The position numbers and the translations under genes are program-made. Below the pieces are notes generated by a model that made no database searches, was not told the DNA's origin, and saw only the letters and a list, made by a program, of their open reading frames with translations. Of a stretch of 22,791 nt of DNA, positions 1 to 8,158 are shown piece after piece. Position 1 is the first letter of the stretch. Each line of letters starts with the position of its first letter. The DNA comes from Christensenella sp. UBA3792. Its GTDB lineage: Bacteria > Bacillota > Clostridia > Christensenellales > CAG-138. The DNA lies in the NCBI GenBank assembly GCA_002369195.1, contig DFEW01000053.1, forward strand, positions 15,425 through 38,215, in the 5' to 3' direction.

Positions 1-89
1 GCGAGACGGAAGGGTTGTCGAGAAGACCTTTGCAATCCCTTAACGCCCACAGCAACACGAACCTTTCGTTTGGATCAGATTGCAGCACA

Positions 90-109
90 GGGGCGCGAAG
101 GACCGCCCC
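90..109 (-). terminator. Weak hairpin downstream of the lipoprotein gene
   Basis: GGGGCG and CGCCCC form six-pair arms around an eight-base loop just past the stop codon. There is no run of T after it on the minus strand, so an intrinsic terminator is only possible, not shown. The rest of 1-115 holds nothing else I can support. Confidence 0.2.
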
Positions 110-115
110 CGTGTG

Positions 116-976
116 TTACGCTCCCTGACTCCCGGGGACGGCGTCTCTGTATTGCGCGATTACGGGAACAAGACCTTCCGTGTGAACCAGAAAAACGGCG
201 TCTTCCAGATCGGAAAAGATGGGCACGATCCGAATCAGGCGGGCGTGTTCCGTTTCCTGTATACAAGTAACCGATTTCATCGGATTATACATATAGAGAA
301 CATCATCCGTGCTCAAGCTGTCACAAAGCCAATCCAGCTGCTTCAAGATGGACTCGGCTTTCCAACTGTCGATCCGGCACGCCTCCGCCACCTTATCAAC
401 GCATTCTGCCCTTATTGCTTCCTCATCCCAATCAGAATAGACATGATAGAGCTGTGTTGTATACGCACCGGAATAAAACAAGGTGCGTTCTCCGTCCGAC
501 GAAATCGTACAAATTGACGCGAGCAATGCATGCCGATCGCCTGCATCGGAAAGCCATTGAATTGAATATGTATCCGCGCCCGATTGGATGATCATATTAT
601 AATGGACACGGTCATCTTTTTCAGCCACCCGGGAGATTTCGTTCAGGACAAAATCCAACCCGAACGGAAGAGCTCCGCTCTCATGAAGTGCCTGTATCTG
701 CGCACAAAGATCCGCGCATATTTCGGCATTCGTCTCGGATGCTTTCGCCAATAACGCAACGGCAGGATGATCCTCCGTTAAGGGTTCAAATACGGCTTGG
801 CTTGTTTCCTGCCCGCTCGCTTCTTGCTCGTGCTCTTCTGATAAAGCGGGAGAATCCTCCGTCAAGCCGCTAATCTCTGCCTGGCTTGATTCGTGGTTGT
901 TTTCCGAAAAGGCGCAGGAAACAGAACCAAGAAGGAATACCATCGCACACCAAAGAATCAGAACTTTTTTCATCAT
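116..976 (-). CDS. Putative lipoprotein of unknown function
   Basis: I do not recognise a family. The product is 286 residues. It opens with a Lys-Lys pair, a hydrophobic stretch (residues 5-17) and a lipobox-like Ser-Val-Ser-Cys with Cys21, then a Glu/Ser-rich linker (to about residue 65), so it is probably a lipoprotein exported and tethered to the outer face of the membrane. The start at 976 is chosen over the longer reading from 1024 because a GGAGGG ribosome binding site lies just upstream and the signal peptide then begins correctly. The remaining sequence is a compact soluble domain with no motif I can name. GC content is clearly lower than in the neighbours (about 42-52 percent in sampled 60-base stretches against about 65-68 percent in the glycine operon), which suggests later acquisition or a different selection history. 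It has its own promoter. Reality of the gene: fairly sure; function: unknown. Confidence 0.75.
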   Translation of the reverse strand: MMKKVLILWCAMVFLLGSVSCAFSENNHESSQAEISGLTEDSPALSEEHEQEASGQETSQAVFEPLTEDHPAVALLAKASETNAEICADLCAQIQALHESGALPFGLDFVLNEISRVAEKDDRVHYNMIIQSGADTYSIQWLSDAGDRHALLASICTISSDGERTLFYSGAYTTQLYHVYSDWDEEAIRAECVDKVAEACRIDSWKAESILKQLDWLCDSLSTDDVLYMYNPMKSVTCIQETEHARLIRIVPIFSDLEDAVFLVHTEGLVPVIAQYRDAVPGSQGA

Positions 977-1014
977 CTGAAGCCCTCCGTGTTTTGTGTA
1001 TGATACAAATATAT

Positions 1015-1043
1015 ATGATATCATATGTATATGGCGGCGTCAA
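1015..1043 (-). promoter_or_regulatory. Promoter of the lipoprotein gene
   Basis: On the minus strand TTGACG (1038-1043) and TATCAT (1015-1020) are separated by exactly 17 bases, a good sigma-A type match. The -10 box overlaps a 14-bp perfect palindrome (1013-1026) whose ATGATATCAT core also occurs near the start of the wall hydrolase gene at 20961-20970. Confidence 0.6.
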
Positions 1044-1070
1044 TCAAAGGAAGTGCGGGCTTTTTTCGGC

Positions 1071-1108
1071 AAAAAAACGGCACGGATTCCCGTTCGAAAT
1101 CCGCGCCG
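1071..1108 (-). terminator. Intrinsic terminator of the glycine cleavage operon
   Basis: Read on the minus strand, CGGCGCGGATT pairs with AATCCGTGCCG (eleven pairs, one G-U) around a nine-base loop and is followed by seven T. It lies 41 bases past the lpdA stop codon and upstream of the promoter of the next gene, so it closes the operon. Confidence 0.9.
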
Positions 1109-1148
1109 GATGTAAGCTTGATCAGACGCCCGTAAAAGCGGTCGGGGA

Positions 1149-2513
1149 TCAGCCGAGCTTTGCGCTAAGGTCGCGCAGCGCGTCGGTCATGGCTTCTTCG
1201 AAGGTCGGATGCGGGCGCATCGCCTTGCACATGTCCTCCGGCGTGAGACCGTTCGCGATCGCCTCGCCCCAGGCGCCGATCATGTCGGACGCGTTCTGAC
1301 ACATCAGCTGCACGCCGAGGATCTTCCGCGTTTCGGCATGCGCGAGCACCTTCATAAAGCCGCGGTCGCCGTTTAGGATCACGGTTCTGCCGTTACTGAA
1401 CATCGTGACCTTGCCGACCTTGCAGGGAATGCCCGCGTCCTTCGCTTCCTGCTCGGTCATGCCGACGGAGGCGATCTCCGGACGGGTGTACACGCACGAA
1501 GGCACGATCGAAAGGTCGACGCCGTTGGGCTTTTTTGCGATCTCGTTGACCGCGTACAGCCCCTGCGCCGTCGCGACGTGCGCAAGCTGGATCTTGGCGG
1601 AAACGTCGCCGATCGCGTACACGCCCTCCATCGAGGTTTCGAAGCGCTCGTTGACCTTGATGCGTCTGCCGTCCATGTCCAAAGCGACGCTCTCGCCGAA
1701 CAGCCCGTCGGTGTACGGACGGCGGCCGATCGCGCAGAGCACGACCTCCGCTTCGGCGCTTGCGGGCGCGCCCTTGGACGTGAAGTTGACCGAAAGACCG
1801 GTTTCGGTCTTGGTGACGGACTGCACCATCGCGCCGGTAAACAGCTTGACGCCGCGCTTTTTCATGATCATCGAAAGGTTCTGTCCGAGCTCCTTGTCGA
1901 GCAGCGGCAGGATCCGGTCGAGCCCTTCGACCACGGTGACGTCGACGCCGAGATCGTTGAAGAACGTCGCAAACTCCATGCCGATCACGCCGCCGCCGAT
2001 GATGACGATGGACTTGAACGGCGCGACGCCCGAAAGCAGCTCGTCGGAGGTCAGAACGCCTTCAAGGTCGAGACCGGGGATCGGCGGACGCGCGGGCACG
2101 GAGCCCGTCGCAAGAAGGATGCTCTGCGCGGTATAGGTCGCGTCGCCGACGCGGACGGTGTGCGGCGCCTCCAGAACGCCGAGACCGCAAAGAACGGTCA
2201 CCTTGGCGCTCTTTAAGAGCCCTTCGACGCCGCTTCTGAGCTTTTCGACGACCTGCTGCTTATAGGCGTAGATTGCGGAAAGGTCGTAGGACGGTTGCGC
2301 CGAAACGCCCACGGATGCGCCGTTTTTCGCTTCCTCGTAGACGGAGGATGCATGCAGCAGCGCCTTGGTCGGGATGCAGCCGCGGTTTAAGCAGGTGCCG
2401 CCGACGAAGTCCTTTTCGACCAGCGCGGTTTTCAGACCGAGCTTTGCGGCATGGAGCGCCGCTTCATAGCCGCCGGGGCCGCCGCCCACGACGATCAGAT
2501 CAAAATCGTACAT
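1149..2513 (-). CDS. lpdA: Dihydrolipoamide dehydrogenase (E3 / glycine cleavage L protein)
   Basis: The 454-residue product is a full-length FAD-dependent disulfide oxidoreductase that reoxidises dihydrolipoyl groups with NAD, here most likely those on GcvH. The N-terminal FAD-binding GGGPGG motif is at residues 10-15, the redox-active disulfide is GGTCLNRGC (Cys41 and Cys46), the NAD-binding GGGVIG motif follows in the middle, and the C-terminal dimerisation domain carries the His435-Pro...Glu440 pair of the partner active site. It is the last gene of the gcv operon, one base after the lplA stop codon, with GGAG seven bases before its ATG, inside the end of lplA. No pyruvate or 2-oxoglutarate dehydrogenase genes are adjacent, so service of glycine cleavage is the simplest reading, though E3 proteins may be shared between complexes. 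Confidence 0.95.
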   Translation of the reverse strand: MYDFDLIVVGGGPGGYEAALHAAKLGLKTALVEKDFVGGTCLNRGCIPTKALLHASSVYEEAKNGASVGVSAQPSYDLSAIYAYKQQVVEKLRSGVEGLLKSAKVTVLCGLGVLEAPHTVRVGDATYTAQSILLATGSVPARPPIPGLDLEGVLTSDELLSGVAPFKSIVIIGGGVIGMEFATFFNDLGVDVTVVEGLDRILPLLDKELGQNLSMIMKKRGVKLFTGAMVQSVTKTETGLSVNFTSKGAPASAEAEVVLCAIGRRPYTDGLFGESVALDMDGRRIKVNERFETSMEGVYAIGDVSAKIQLAHVATAQGLYAVNEIAKKPNGVDLSIVPSCVYTRPEIASVGMTEQEAKDAGIPCKVGKVTMFSNGRTVILNGDRGFMKVLAHAETRKILGVQLMCQNASDMIGAWGEAIANGLTPEDMCKAMRPHPTFEEAMTDALRDLSAKLG

Positions 2514-2514
2514 A

Positions 2515-3489
2515 TCAAATCTCCTGTTCCGTTAGCATTTGGATGAGATCCCGCGCGTGCGGGACGTGTTGCGCTTCGATGCGCGCGCGCAGCGCGTCGA
2601 GGGAGAACGGGCAGCCGACTGCCGCCGCTTCGAGTGCCTGCGCCGTTTCGTGATCCATGTCGTCGGTGTAGACGCGCGCGTCCGTGACGGCGCCGCGGTC
2701 GACCGAAAGCTGCAGTTCAATCCCGCCCCACGGAAAGCGCCGTTCGCAGCGGAAGGTGAACGGCAGCTTTTGTCCGTACAACCACTGCTCGCTTGCGTAG
2801 CGCGCGCGAAGTTCGTTCACCCGCGCTTCGTCGACCGGTCCGCGCGCCGTGACGGGCAGTCCGCAGACGGCGGAAAACGCCTCGATCATCGCGGCTTTGA
2901 GCATGTCGACGGTCAGAGCGGGGTTCACCTCGCGAAGGTTCATCACCCGCGCGCGGACGCTTTCGACGCCCTTTGCGGTCAGCTTTGCCTTGGACGGGCT
3001 GAGGTACCGGCTCAAGTGGTCGGTGTCGACGTCGACGAGCAGGGTGCCGTGGTGGTACGAGCGTCCCTCGTGGTGATAGAACGCGTTGCCGGAAAACTTA
3101 CGCCCGTTCACGAGAAGATCGTTCCGGCCGGAACGATCGGTTTCGATGCCAACGAGGCGGCAGGCGGTTTGCAGAACCGAAAGCTGCCGGTCGAGGTCGT
3201 AGTGCTCGGAGCGCATCAGAAAGGTGAAATTGAGATTGCCGGTGTCGTGCCAGACCGCGCCGCCGCCGGACAGCCGTCGGGCAAGGTGTCCGCCCTCGTC
3301 CTTCAGGAGCGTCGTGCGGCATTCCGCCCAGGCGTTCTGGTTTCTGCCGATCACGACGGTGTTCGCGTTCTGCCACAGATAAAGAAGGCAGCACCCGCCT
3401 TCGACGGTCTCCAGCAGGTGCTGCTCAATGGCTAAGTTGCGATACGGGTCAAGTCCGTCGCTTGTATAGAGTTGCAGCCGGTCGATCAT
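2515..3489 (-). CDS. lplA: Lipoate-protein ligase A
   Basis: The enzyme activates free lipoate with ATP to lipoyl-AMP and transfers it to a lysine of an acceptor protein, here presumably Lys63 of GcvH. The 324 residues match the usual two-domain LplA length (large catalytic domain to about residue 240, then the small C-terminal domain). Visible motifs are RRLSGGGAVWHD at residues 71-82, the lipoate-binding loop, and GRKFSGNA around Lys131, the conserved adenylate-contacting lysine. The ATG overlaps the gcvPB stop by four bases, so translation is coupled. Its place inside the gcv operon links lipoate salvage to glycine cleavage. An alternative role such as octanoyl transfer is less likely given the full LplA layout. 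Confidence 0.93.
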   Translation of the reverse strand: MIDRLQLYTSDGLDPYRNLAIEQHLLETVEGGCCLLYLWQNANTVVIGRNQNAWAECRTTLLKDEGGHLARRLSGGGAVWHDTGNLNFTFLMRSEHYDLDRQLSVLQTACRLVGIETDRSGRNDLLVNGRKFSGNAFYHHEGRSYHHGTLLVDVDTDHLSRYLSPSKAKLTAKGVESVRARVMNLREVNPALTVDMLKAAMIEAFSAVCGLPVTARGPVDEARVNELRARYASEQWLYGQKLPFTFRCERRFPWGGIELQLSVDRGAVTDARVYTDDMDHETAQALEAAAVGCPFSLDALRARIEAQHVPHARDLIQMLTEQEI

Positions 3490-4889
3490 GCAAAGGTGTA
3501 GCGCACGATCGGGTTGCGCGCTGCCTTGACTTCATCCGGACGGCCGATCGGGGTATGATGCGGCGCGTTGTGCATGAATTCCGGATCGTTTTTGCCGAGC
3601 TCATAGAGCGCGCGGAACACGTCCGCCGCCCAGTCGAGCGTTTCCTTGCTTTCCGTTTCGGTCGGCTCAAGCATCAGCGCTTCGTGCACGATCAGCGGGA
3701 AGTACATTGTCGGCGGGTGCATGCCGTAGTCGATCAGCGACTTGGCAACGTCGAGCGCGGATACGCCGGTTTCCTTTTCGTAGCCGGACAGGTCGAGCAC
3801 GAACTCATGCATGCAGATGCGGTCGAACGCGGGTTCGAACGTGCCCTTGATGCGGCTCTGCAGATAGTTCGCGTTGAGCACCGCGTTGGTCGACGCTTCC
3901 GGAATGCCCTCGCGGCCGAGCGTCATCACGTACGCGAGCGCGCGCACGCAGACGAGGAAGTTGCCCATGAACGCACGAACCTGCAGTCTGCCGGGCATTT
4001 CCATCGTGGCGGAATGCGGCAGGAACGGCTTTAAGAATTCCTTGCAGCCGACCGCGCCCGCGCCGGGACCGCCGCCGCCGTGCGGGGTGGCGAACGTCTT
4101 GTGCAGGTTGAGATGCACGCAGTCGAAGCCCATGTCGCCGGGACGCACCACGCCCATGATCGCGTTGAGGTTTGCGCCGTCGTAGTAGCACAAGCCGCCC
4201 GCCTCGTGCACGAGCCGCGTGATCTCGAGGATGTTTTCGTCGAAGATGCCGACCGTGTTCGGGTTCGTCAGCATCAGACCCGCGACGTCGTCGCCGAGCA
4301 CGTTTTTGAGCGCTTCGAGGTCGACGCAGCCGTTCGGCGCGGACGGAATGTTCACGACCTGATAGCCGCACATCGCCGCCGTCGCCGGGTTGGTGCCGTG
4401 CGCGGAGTCGGGCACGATGATCTTGGTGCGCTTCTTATCGTTCTTGGAATCGTGATACTGCTTGATGAGCAGCACGCCGGTGAACTCGCCGTGCGCGCCT
4501 GCCGCGGGCTGGAAGGTCATGCCGTCCATGCCGGTGATCTCGCACAGATCCTCGCGCAGCGTGTCGAGCACCTCGAGCGCGCCGCGGACCGTGGACTTGG
4601 GCGCGAGCGGATGGATGCCGGTAAAGCCCTCCATCGCCGCCGCTTCCTCGTCGATGCGCGGATTGTACTTCATCGTGCAGGAACCGAGCGGATAGAAGCC
4701 GCAGTTGACGCCGTGCACCTGCTTGTTGAGCTCGGTGTAGTGACGCGAAACGTCGGTCTCGCTCATTTCCGGAAGCCGCGGCGCGACAGCGCGCTTGAGA
4801 GCTTCGGGCAGGGCGACGGGTTCGACGTCAAGCTTGGGGAGAATATCGCACTTGCGTCCCTTGACGCTCTTTTCGAAAATCAGCTTCAT
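3486..4889 (-). CDS. gcvPB: Glycine dehydrogenase (decarboxylating) subunit 2
   Basis: This is the PLP-bearing subunit of the split P protein, which decarboxylates glycine and hands the aminomethyl group to the lipoyl arm of GcvH. The 467-residue product contains the PLP lysine in the motif HLNLHKTFATPHGGGGPG (Lys264) and the conserved YPLGSCTMKYNP stretch near residues 66-77. The start at 4889 is preferred to a longer in-frame reading because AAGGAGG lies just before it, the N-terminus then matches the family, and the ATG overlaps the gcvPA stop by four bases. It acts as a heterotetramer with GcvPA. The split-gene form is normal in Firmicutes, archaea and some other bacteria. Confidence 0.96.
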   Translation of the reverse strand: MKLIFEKSVKGRKCDILPKLDVEPVALPEALKRAVAPRLPEMSETDVSRHYTELNKQVHGVNCGFYPLGSCTMKYNPRIDEEAAAMEGFTGIHPLAPKSTVRGALEVLDTLREDLCEITGMDGMTFQPAAGAHGEFTGVLLIKQYHDSKNDKKRTKIIVPDSAHGTNPATAAMCGYQVVNIPSAPNGCVDLEALKNVLGDDVAGLMLTNPNTVGIFDENILEITRLVHEAGGLCYYDGANLNAIMGVVRPGDMGFDCVHLNLHKTFATPHGGGGPGAGAVGCKEFLKPFLPHSATMEMPGRLQVRAFMGNFLVCVRALAYVMTLGREGIPEASTNAVLNANYLQSRIKGTFEPAFDRICMHEFVLDLSGYEKETGVSALDVAKSLIDYGMHPPTMYFPLIVHEALMLEPTETESKETLDWAADVFRALYELGKNDPEFMHNAPHHTPIGRPDEVKAARNPIVRYTFA

Positions 4890-6199
4890 GCGAGCACCTC
4901 CTTCACGACGGAAACGACCGTGTCGAGCGTTTCTTTGCCGACCTTTTCGGTGACGCACCAGAGCATGCCGCCTTCATAAGGAAGACCGGAGAGGATGCCC
5001 TGATCCATCAGCGCCTTTTCGATCTCCGCCGTCTTGGGCATGTCGAGCAGGAACTCATGGAAGAATGCGCCGTCGTAGCGCAGCTTGACGTTCGGAATCT
5101 TTGTGAGCGCGTTGCAGAGGTAGTGCGCCTTTGCCATGCACTGGTTTGCAACCTCCGCCATGCCGTCCGGTCCCATGGTTGCCATGTAGAGACCTGCGGT
5201 CAGCGCGCAGAGCGCCTCGTTCGAGCAGATGTTGGAGCTCGCCTTTTCGCGGCGGATGTGCTGTTCGCGCGCCTGCAGCGAGAGCACGTACGCCTTGTTG
5301 CCGTCATGGTCCGTCGTTTCGCCGACGATACGGCCGGGGAGCTTGCGGATGTTCTTCATCGTCGTCGCCATGAAGCCGAGGTACGGACCGCCGAATCCGA
5401 TCGGCATGCCCAGCGGCTGTCCTTCGCCGACCGCAACGTCCGCGCCGCAGTCGCGCGGCGTCTTCATGATCGCGAGCGCGATCGGGTTGCAGCCCATTAC
5501 GAACATCGCGCCCTTTTCATGCGCGATCTTTCCGAGCGCATCCGCGTCCTCGAACAGGCCGAAGAAGTTCGGCTGCTGCACGTAGAACGAGGAGACGGTT
5601 TCGTCGAGCAGCGCTTCAAGCGCGGCCGCGTCGGTTCTGCCGTCCTTGGCGGGGACGATCACGAGCTCGTCGTTGGTGCCGTAGCAGTAGGTGCGGACGG
5701 TGTTGATCACGTCCGGATGCGCGGTCGCCGAAATCAGCGTCTTGCGGCGCTTGCGGTCGCGGCACATGGCGGCGGCTTCCGCCGCTGCGGTCGCGCCGTC
5801 GTACACGGATGCGTTGGACGCGTCCATGCCCGTGAGCTCCGCGATCATCGTCTGATACTCAAAGATCGACTGAAGAACGCCCTGCGAAATCTCCGCCTGA
5901 TACGGGGTGTAAGCGGTGAGGAACTCTTCCTTTGCGGGGATATACTTTACGATCGAGGGGATGTAGTGATCGTATGCGCCTGCGCCGCGAAGCACGGTCG
6001 AAAAGACCGTGTTCTTTGCCGCCATCTTCGACATGGCGCTGCGCACTTCAAGCTCGCTCTTGCCTTCCGGCAGGTCGAGCGGGCGGTTTAAGATCATGCT
6101 TTCGGGCACGTCGCGATACAGATCGCGCACGTCCTTCAGCCCGATCGCTTCGAGCATTTCCCGACGCTGTTCCTCGGTGGAAGGAACGTAGCTTCCCAT
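4886..6199 (-). CDS. gcvPA: Glycine dehydrogenase (decarboxylating) subunit 1
   Basis: This is the N-terminal half of the split glycine decarboxylase; it pairs with GcvPB to form the active P protein. The product is 437 residues, about the family norm, and starts with the characteristic MGSYVPSTEEQRREML segment followed by the conserved GAYDHYIPSIV and YTPYQAEISQG motifs, as expected for a PLP-fold type I subunit that lacks the catalytic lysine. The ribosome binding site GGAGG lies inside the end of gcvH, eight bases before the ATG. The stop overlaps the gcvPB start, which favours equal production of the two subunits. Confidence 0.96.
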   Translation of the reverse strand: MGSYVPSTEEQRREMLEAIGLKDVRDLYRDVPESMILNRPLDLPEGKSELEVRSAMSKMAAKNTVFSTVLRGAGAYDHYIPSIVKYIPAKEEFLTAYTPYQAEISQGVLQSIFEYQTMIAELTGMDASNASVYDGATAAAEAAAMCRDRKRRKTLISATAHPDVINTVRTYCYGTNDELVIVPAKDGRTDAAALEALLDETVSSFYVQQPNFFGLFEDADALGKIAHEKGAMFVMGCNPIALAIMKTPRDCGADVAVGEGQPLGMPIGFGGPYLGFMATTMKNIRKLPGRIVGETTDHDGNKAYVLSLQAREQHIRREKASSNICSNEALCALTAGLYMATMGPDGMAEVANQCMAKAHYLCNALTKIPNVKLRYDGAFFHEFLLDMPKTAEIEKALMDQGILSGLPYEGGMLWCVTEKVGKETLDTVVSVVKEVLA

Positions 6200-6202
6200 T
6201 CC

Positions 6203-6577
6203 TTATGCCTCCGCGCAGAACGTTTCGTATGCCGCAGCGTCCAGAAGGTCTTCACAAGCGGTGACGTTCTCGACCTTGATGATCCATGCGCCGTACGGAT
6301 CCTCGTTGAGCTTTTCGGGCGCATCGAGCAGTTCCTCGTTGATCGCGGCAACGGTGCCGGTCACGGGGCAGAGAAGATCGGAAACCGCCTTGACGGATTC
6401 GACGTCGCCGAACGCTTCGCCCGCGGTAACGGCGTCGCCCACCTCGGGCAGGTTCACGAATACGAGATCGCCGAGCGCATCCTGCGCAAAGTCGGAGATG
6501 CCGATCACGCAAAGACCGTCTTCTTCCTTGACCCACTCGTGGTCGCGGCTGTACTTCAATTCGGGATTGATCGTCAT
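6203..6577 (-). CDS. gcvH: Glycine cleavage system H protein
   Basis: GcvH is the small lipoyl carrier that shuttles the aminomethyl group between the P, T and L proteins. The 124-residue product is the usual length, with the lipoylation motif [11 protein letters not shown] placing the modified lysine at residue 63. The N-terminal YSRDHEW and the C-terminal acidic segment ending in a helix are typical. AGGAGG precedes the ATG, and the 30-base gap from gcvT is the widest in the operon after the leader. The ligase LplA encoded three genes downstream probably attaches the lipoate. Confidence 0.97.
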   Translation of the reverse strand: MTINPELKYSRDHEWVKEEDGLCVIGISDFAQDALGDLVFVNLPEVGDAVTAGEAFGDVESVKAVSDLLCPVTGTVAAINEELLDAPEKLNEDPYGAWIIKVENVTACEDLLDAAAYETFCAEA

Positions 6578-6607
6578 GATAATGTTCCTCCTAAAAATGA
6601 TTTTCGA

Positions 6608-7846
6608 TTAGTGTTTTGCAAGCACCGGCACCACATAGGGCGGTACGTTGTTCGTGATGTGTTTCGAGGGGATCACGGCCTTTAAGCGCTTGCCGCGCAC
6701 GTCGACCTCGACCTCGCCGTTGAGCGGCACGTCGGATGCGATATAGCAGATGCCGATTGCGCGCTTGCCGGTCTCGTCGAGCAATCTGACGTTTTCGCCT
6801 TCGCCTTCGGTCTTAAAGTACGGGATCATCGTGCCGCTGGTGACCCAGCCGATCTTTTCGCCATTGCGGTACACTTCCATGCCGTGCCGCATGACGCCGC
6901 GATCGATGAGCGCGATCGGACGGACGCGCTTGGGCAGAGCCGCCATCGCTTCGGGAGAGTAGTTCTTCGCCTTGAACGCCGCCTGCGCCTCCGCCTGCTT
7001 TGCGAGCGCTTCGCGGCCGATGAAGTCGCCCTTCTCCTCGGCGAAGGAGACCGCGAACTTCGCAAGCGCGAGCGCGAAGATCGGCATGGGCTTGCCGTCC
7101 TCGTCGACGCCCATTTCATCGCCGTACAGCGGCAGCATGCCTTCCATGCGCAGCGTGTCGCGCGCGCCGAGACCCGCCGGTTTTGCGCCGAGCTCGACGA
7201 GGCGGTTCCACATCCATTCTGCGTCCGCGTTCTTCAGGAACAGCTCGTAGCCGATCGGTTCCGCGGTGTAGCCGGTTCTGGCGATGCGCACGGTGTGTCC
7301 CTCAAGGTCCATCGTGGACAGCGAATTGCGCGAAGGCTTTGTGACTTCGACGCCGCCCGCGAGGACCTTCAGCATTTCGCCGCTCTTCGGACCCTGCACC
7401 GCGATGGAGACGGTTTCGTCCGTGATGTTTTTGATCGTGCAGTCGTAGTTTTTGACGATCGGCGCGAACCAGGCAAGATCCTTGTCGGTGTTCGCCGCGT
7501 TCACGACCAGCAGGAAGCGATCCTCCTCGAACCGGTACAGGTACGCGTCGTCGACCGCGCTGCCGTCCTCGGCGGGAATGATGCAGTACTGCGCCTGATT
7601 GAGATCGAGCGCGAGCACGTTGCTCGACAGCACATGCTGCAGAAACGCCACGCGATCGGGTCCTTCGATGAGAAGGCGTCCCATGTGGGAGACGTCGAAC
7701 AGACTGCAGCAGGACCTGGTGTACAGATGCTCCGCAACGATGCCTTCCGGATACTGGATCGGCATTTCCCAGCCGCCGAAATCGACCATGGTTGCGCCTG
7801 CTTTTACGTGGATGTCATAGAACTTGGTGCGTTTGAGTTCGCTCAT
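6608..7846 (-). CDS. gcvT: Aminomethyltransferase (glycine cleavage T protein), long form
   Basis: GcvT transfers the methylene carbon from aminomethyl-GcvH to tetrahydrofolate and releases ammonia. Conserved elements are the DFGGWEMP motif at 22-29, FDVSHMGR at 50-57, the Asp99-Asp100 pair at the position of the catalytic aspartate, and GLGARDTLRMEG at 225-236. At 412 residues it is longer than the roughly 365 residues of classical GcvT; the extra length sits mainly around residues 284-305 and 345-361 in the C-terminal part. The usual TGYTGE motif reads TGYTAEPIGYE at 191-201. It is the first gene of the operon, preceded by AAAGGAGG and directly controlled by the glycine riboswitch. Assignment to the glycine cleavage role is secure from context. 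Confidence 0.95.
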   Translation of the reverse strand: MSELKRTKFYDIHVKAGATMVDFGGWEMPIQYPEGIVAEHLYTRSCCSLFDVSHMGRLLIEGPDRVAFLQHVLSSNVLALDLNQAQYCIIPAEDGSAVDDAYLYRFEEDRFLLVVNAANTDKDLAWFAPIVKNYDCTIKNITDETVSIAVQGPKSGEMLKVLAGGVEVTKPSRNSLSTMDLEGHTVRIARTGYTAEPIGYELFLKNADAEWMWNRLVELGAKPAGLGARDTLRMEGMLPLYGDEMGVDEDGKPMPIFALALAKFAVSFAEEKGDFIGREALAKQAEAQAAFKAKNYSPEAMAALPKRVRPIALIDRGVMRHGMEVYRNGEKIGWVTSGTMIPYFKTEGEGENVRLLDETGKRAIGICYIASDVPLNGEVEVDVRGKRLKAVIPSKHITNNVPPYVVPVLAKH

Positions 7847-7894
7847 AAGAGTCCTCCTTTACTGATTTGCACGTTCCTGGATTCCGTTTACATG

Positions 7895-7930
7895 AAAAAA
7901 GACGCAAAGTACCCCTATGTACCTTGCGCC
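7895..7930 (-). terminator. Riboswitch expression-platform terminator
   Basis: On the minus strand the stem GCGCAAGGTAC / GTACTTTGCGT (one G-U pair) encloses a short loop and is followed by six T, 50 bases before gcvT. It follows the second glycine aptamer directly, so the leader most likely allows read-through when glycine is bound and terminates when it is not. Confidence 0.85.
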
Positions 7931-8093
7931 TCCGTTTTTAGCCTGAGAGATTCCCGCCCGGCGGCGGTTGCACCTTCGGCGTCAAGGGCTGTTTTCCCTT
8001 TCCTTTCCGGAGTCTCGTCCGGGTCCGATCCTTTTGCCTGAGAGTTTTCGCACTTCCCCTTCGGCGCCGCGCCTGCGACCTCTCCCGGACCCA
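7931..8093 (-). ncRNA. Tandem glycine riboswitch
   Basis: Two glycine aptamers lie head to tail on the minus strand. The first (about 8021-8093) has the GGGAGAGGTCGC start and the conserved ACTCTCAGGCAAAAGGA end. The second (about 7935-8019) has GGACGAGACTCCGG, a long variable stem, and ends in AATCTCTCAGGCTAAAAAC. These paired GAGA/CTCAGGC-AAA signatures are diagnostic of the gcvT-class riboswitch. A terminator follows and then gcvT, so this is most likely an ON switch that turns on glycine catabolism when glycine is plentiful. Exact ends are estimated by eye. Confidence 0.95.
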
Positions 8094-8128
8094 TCGTTCG
8101 AGACGGTATTTCGTTTTTTACCTTCTAT

Positions 8129-8158
8129 ACGATACCGCGAAATCGGGCTTCTTGTCAA
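8129..8158 (-). promoter_or_regulatory. gcvT: Promoter of the glycine cleavage operon
   Basis: TTGACA (8153-8158 on the minus strand) is a perfect -35 box; TATCGT (8129-8134) follows after 18 bases as the best -10 candidate. Transcription would begin about 25 bases before the first aptamer, as expected for a riboswitch leader. Confidence 0.65.

Noticed and set aside
5057..6091. 344-codon plus-strand frame opposite gcvPA
   Set aside because: Low-complexity Arg/Ala/Val composition and full overlap with a secure gene; shadow frame.
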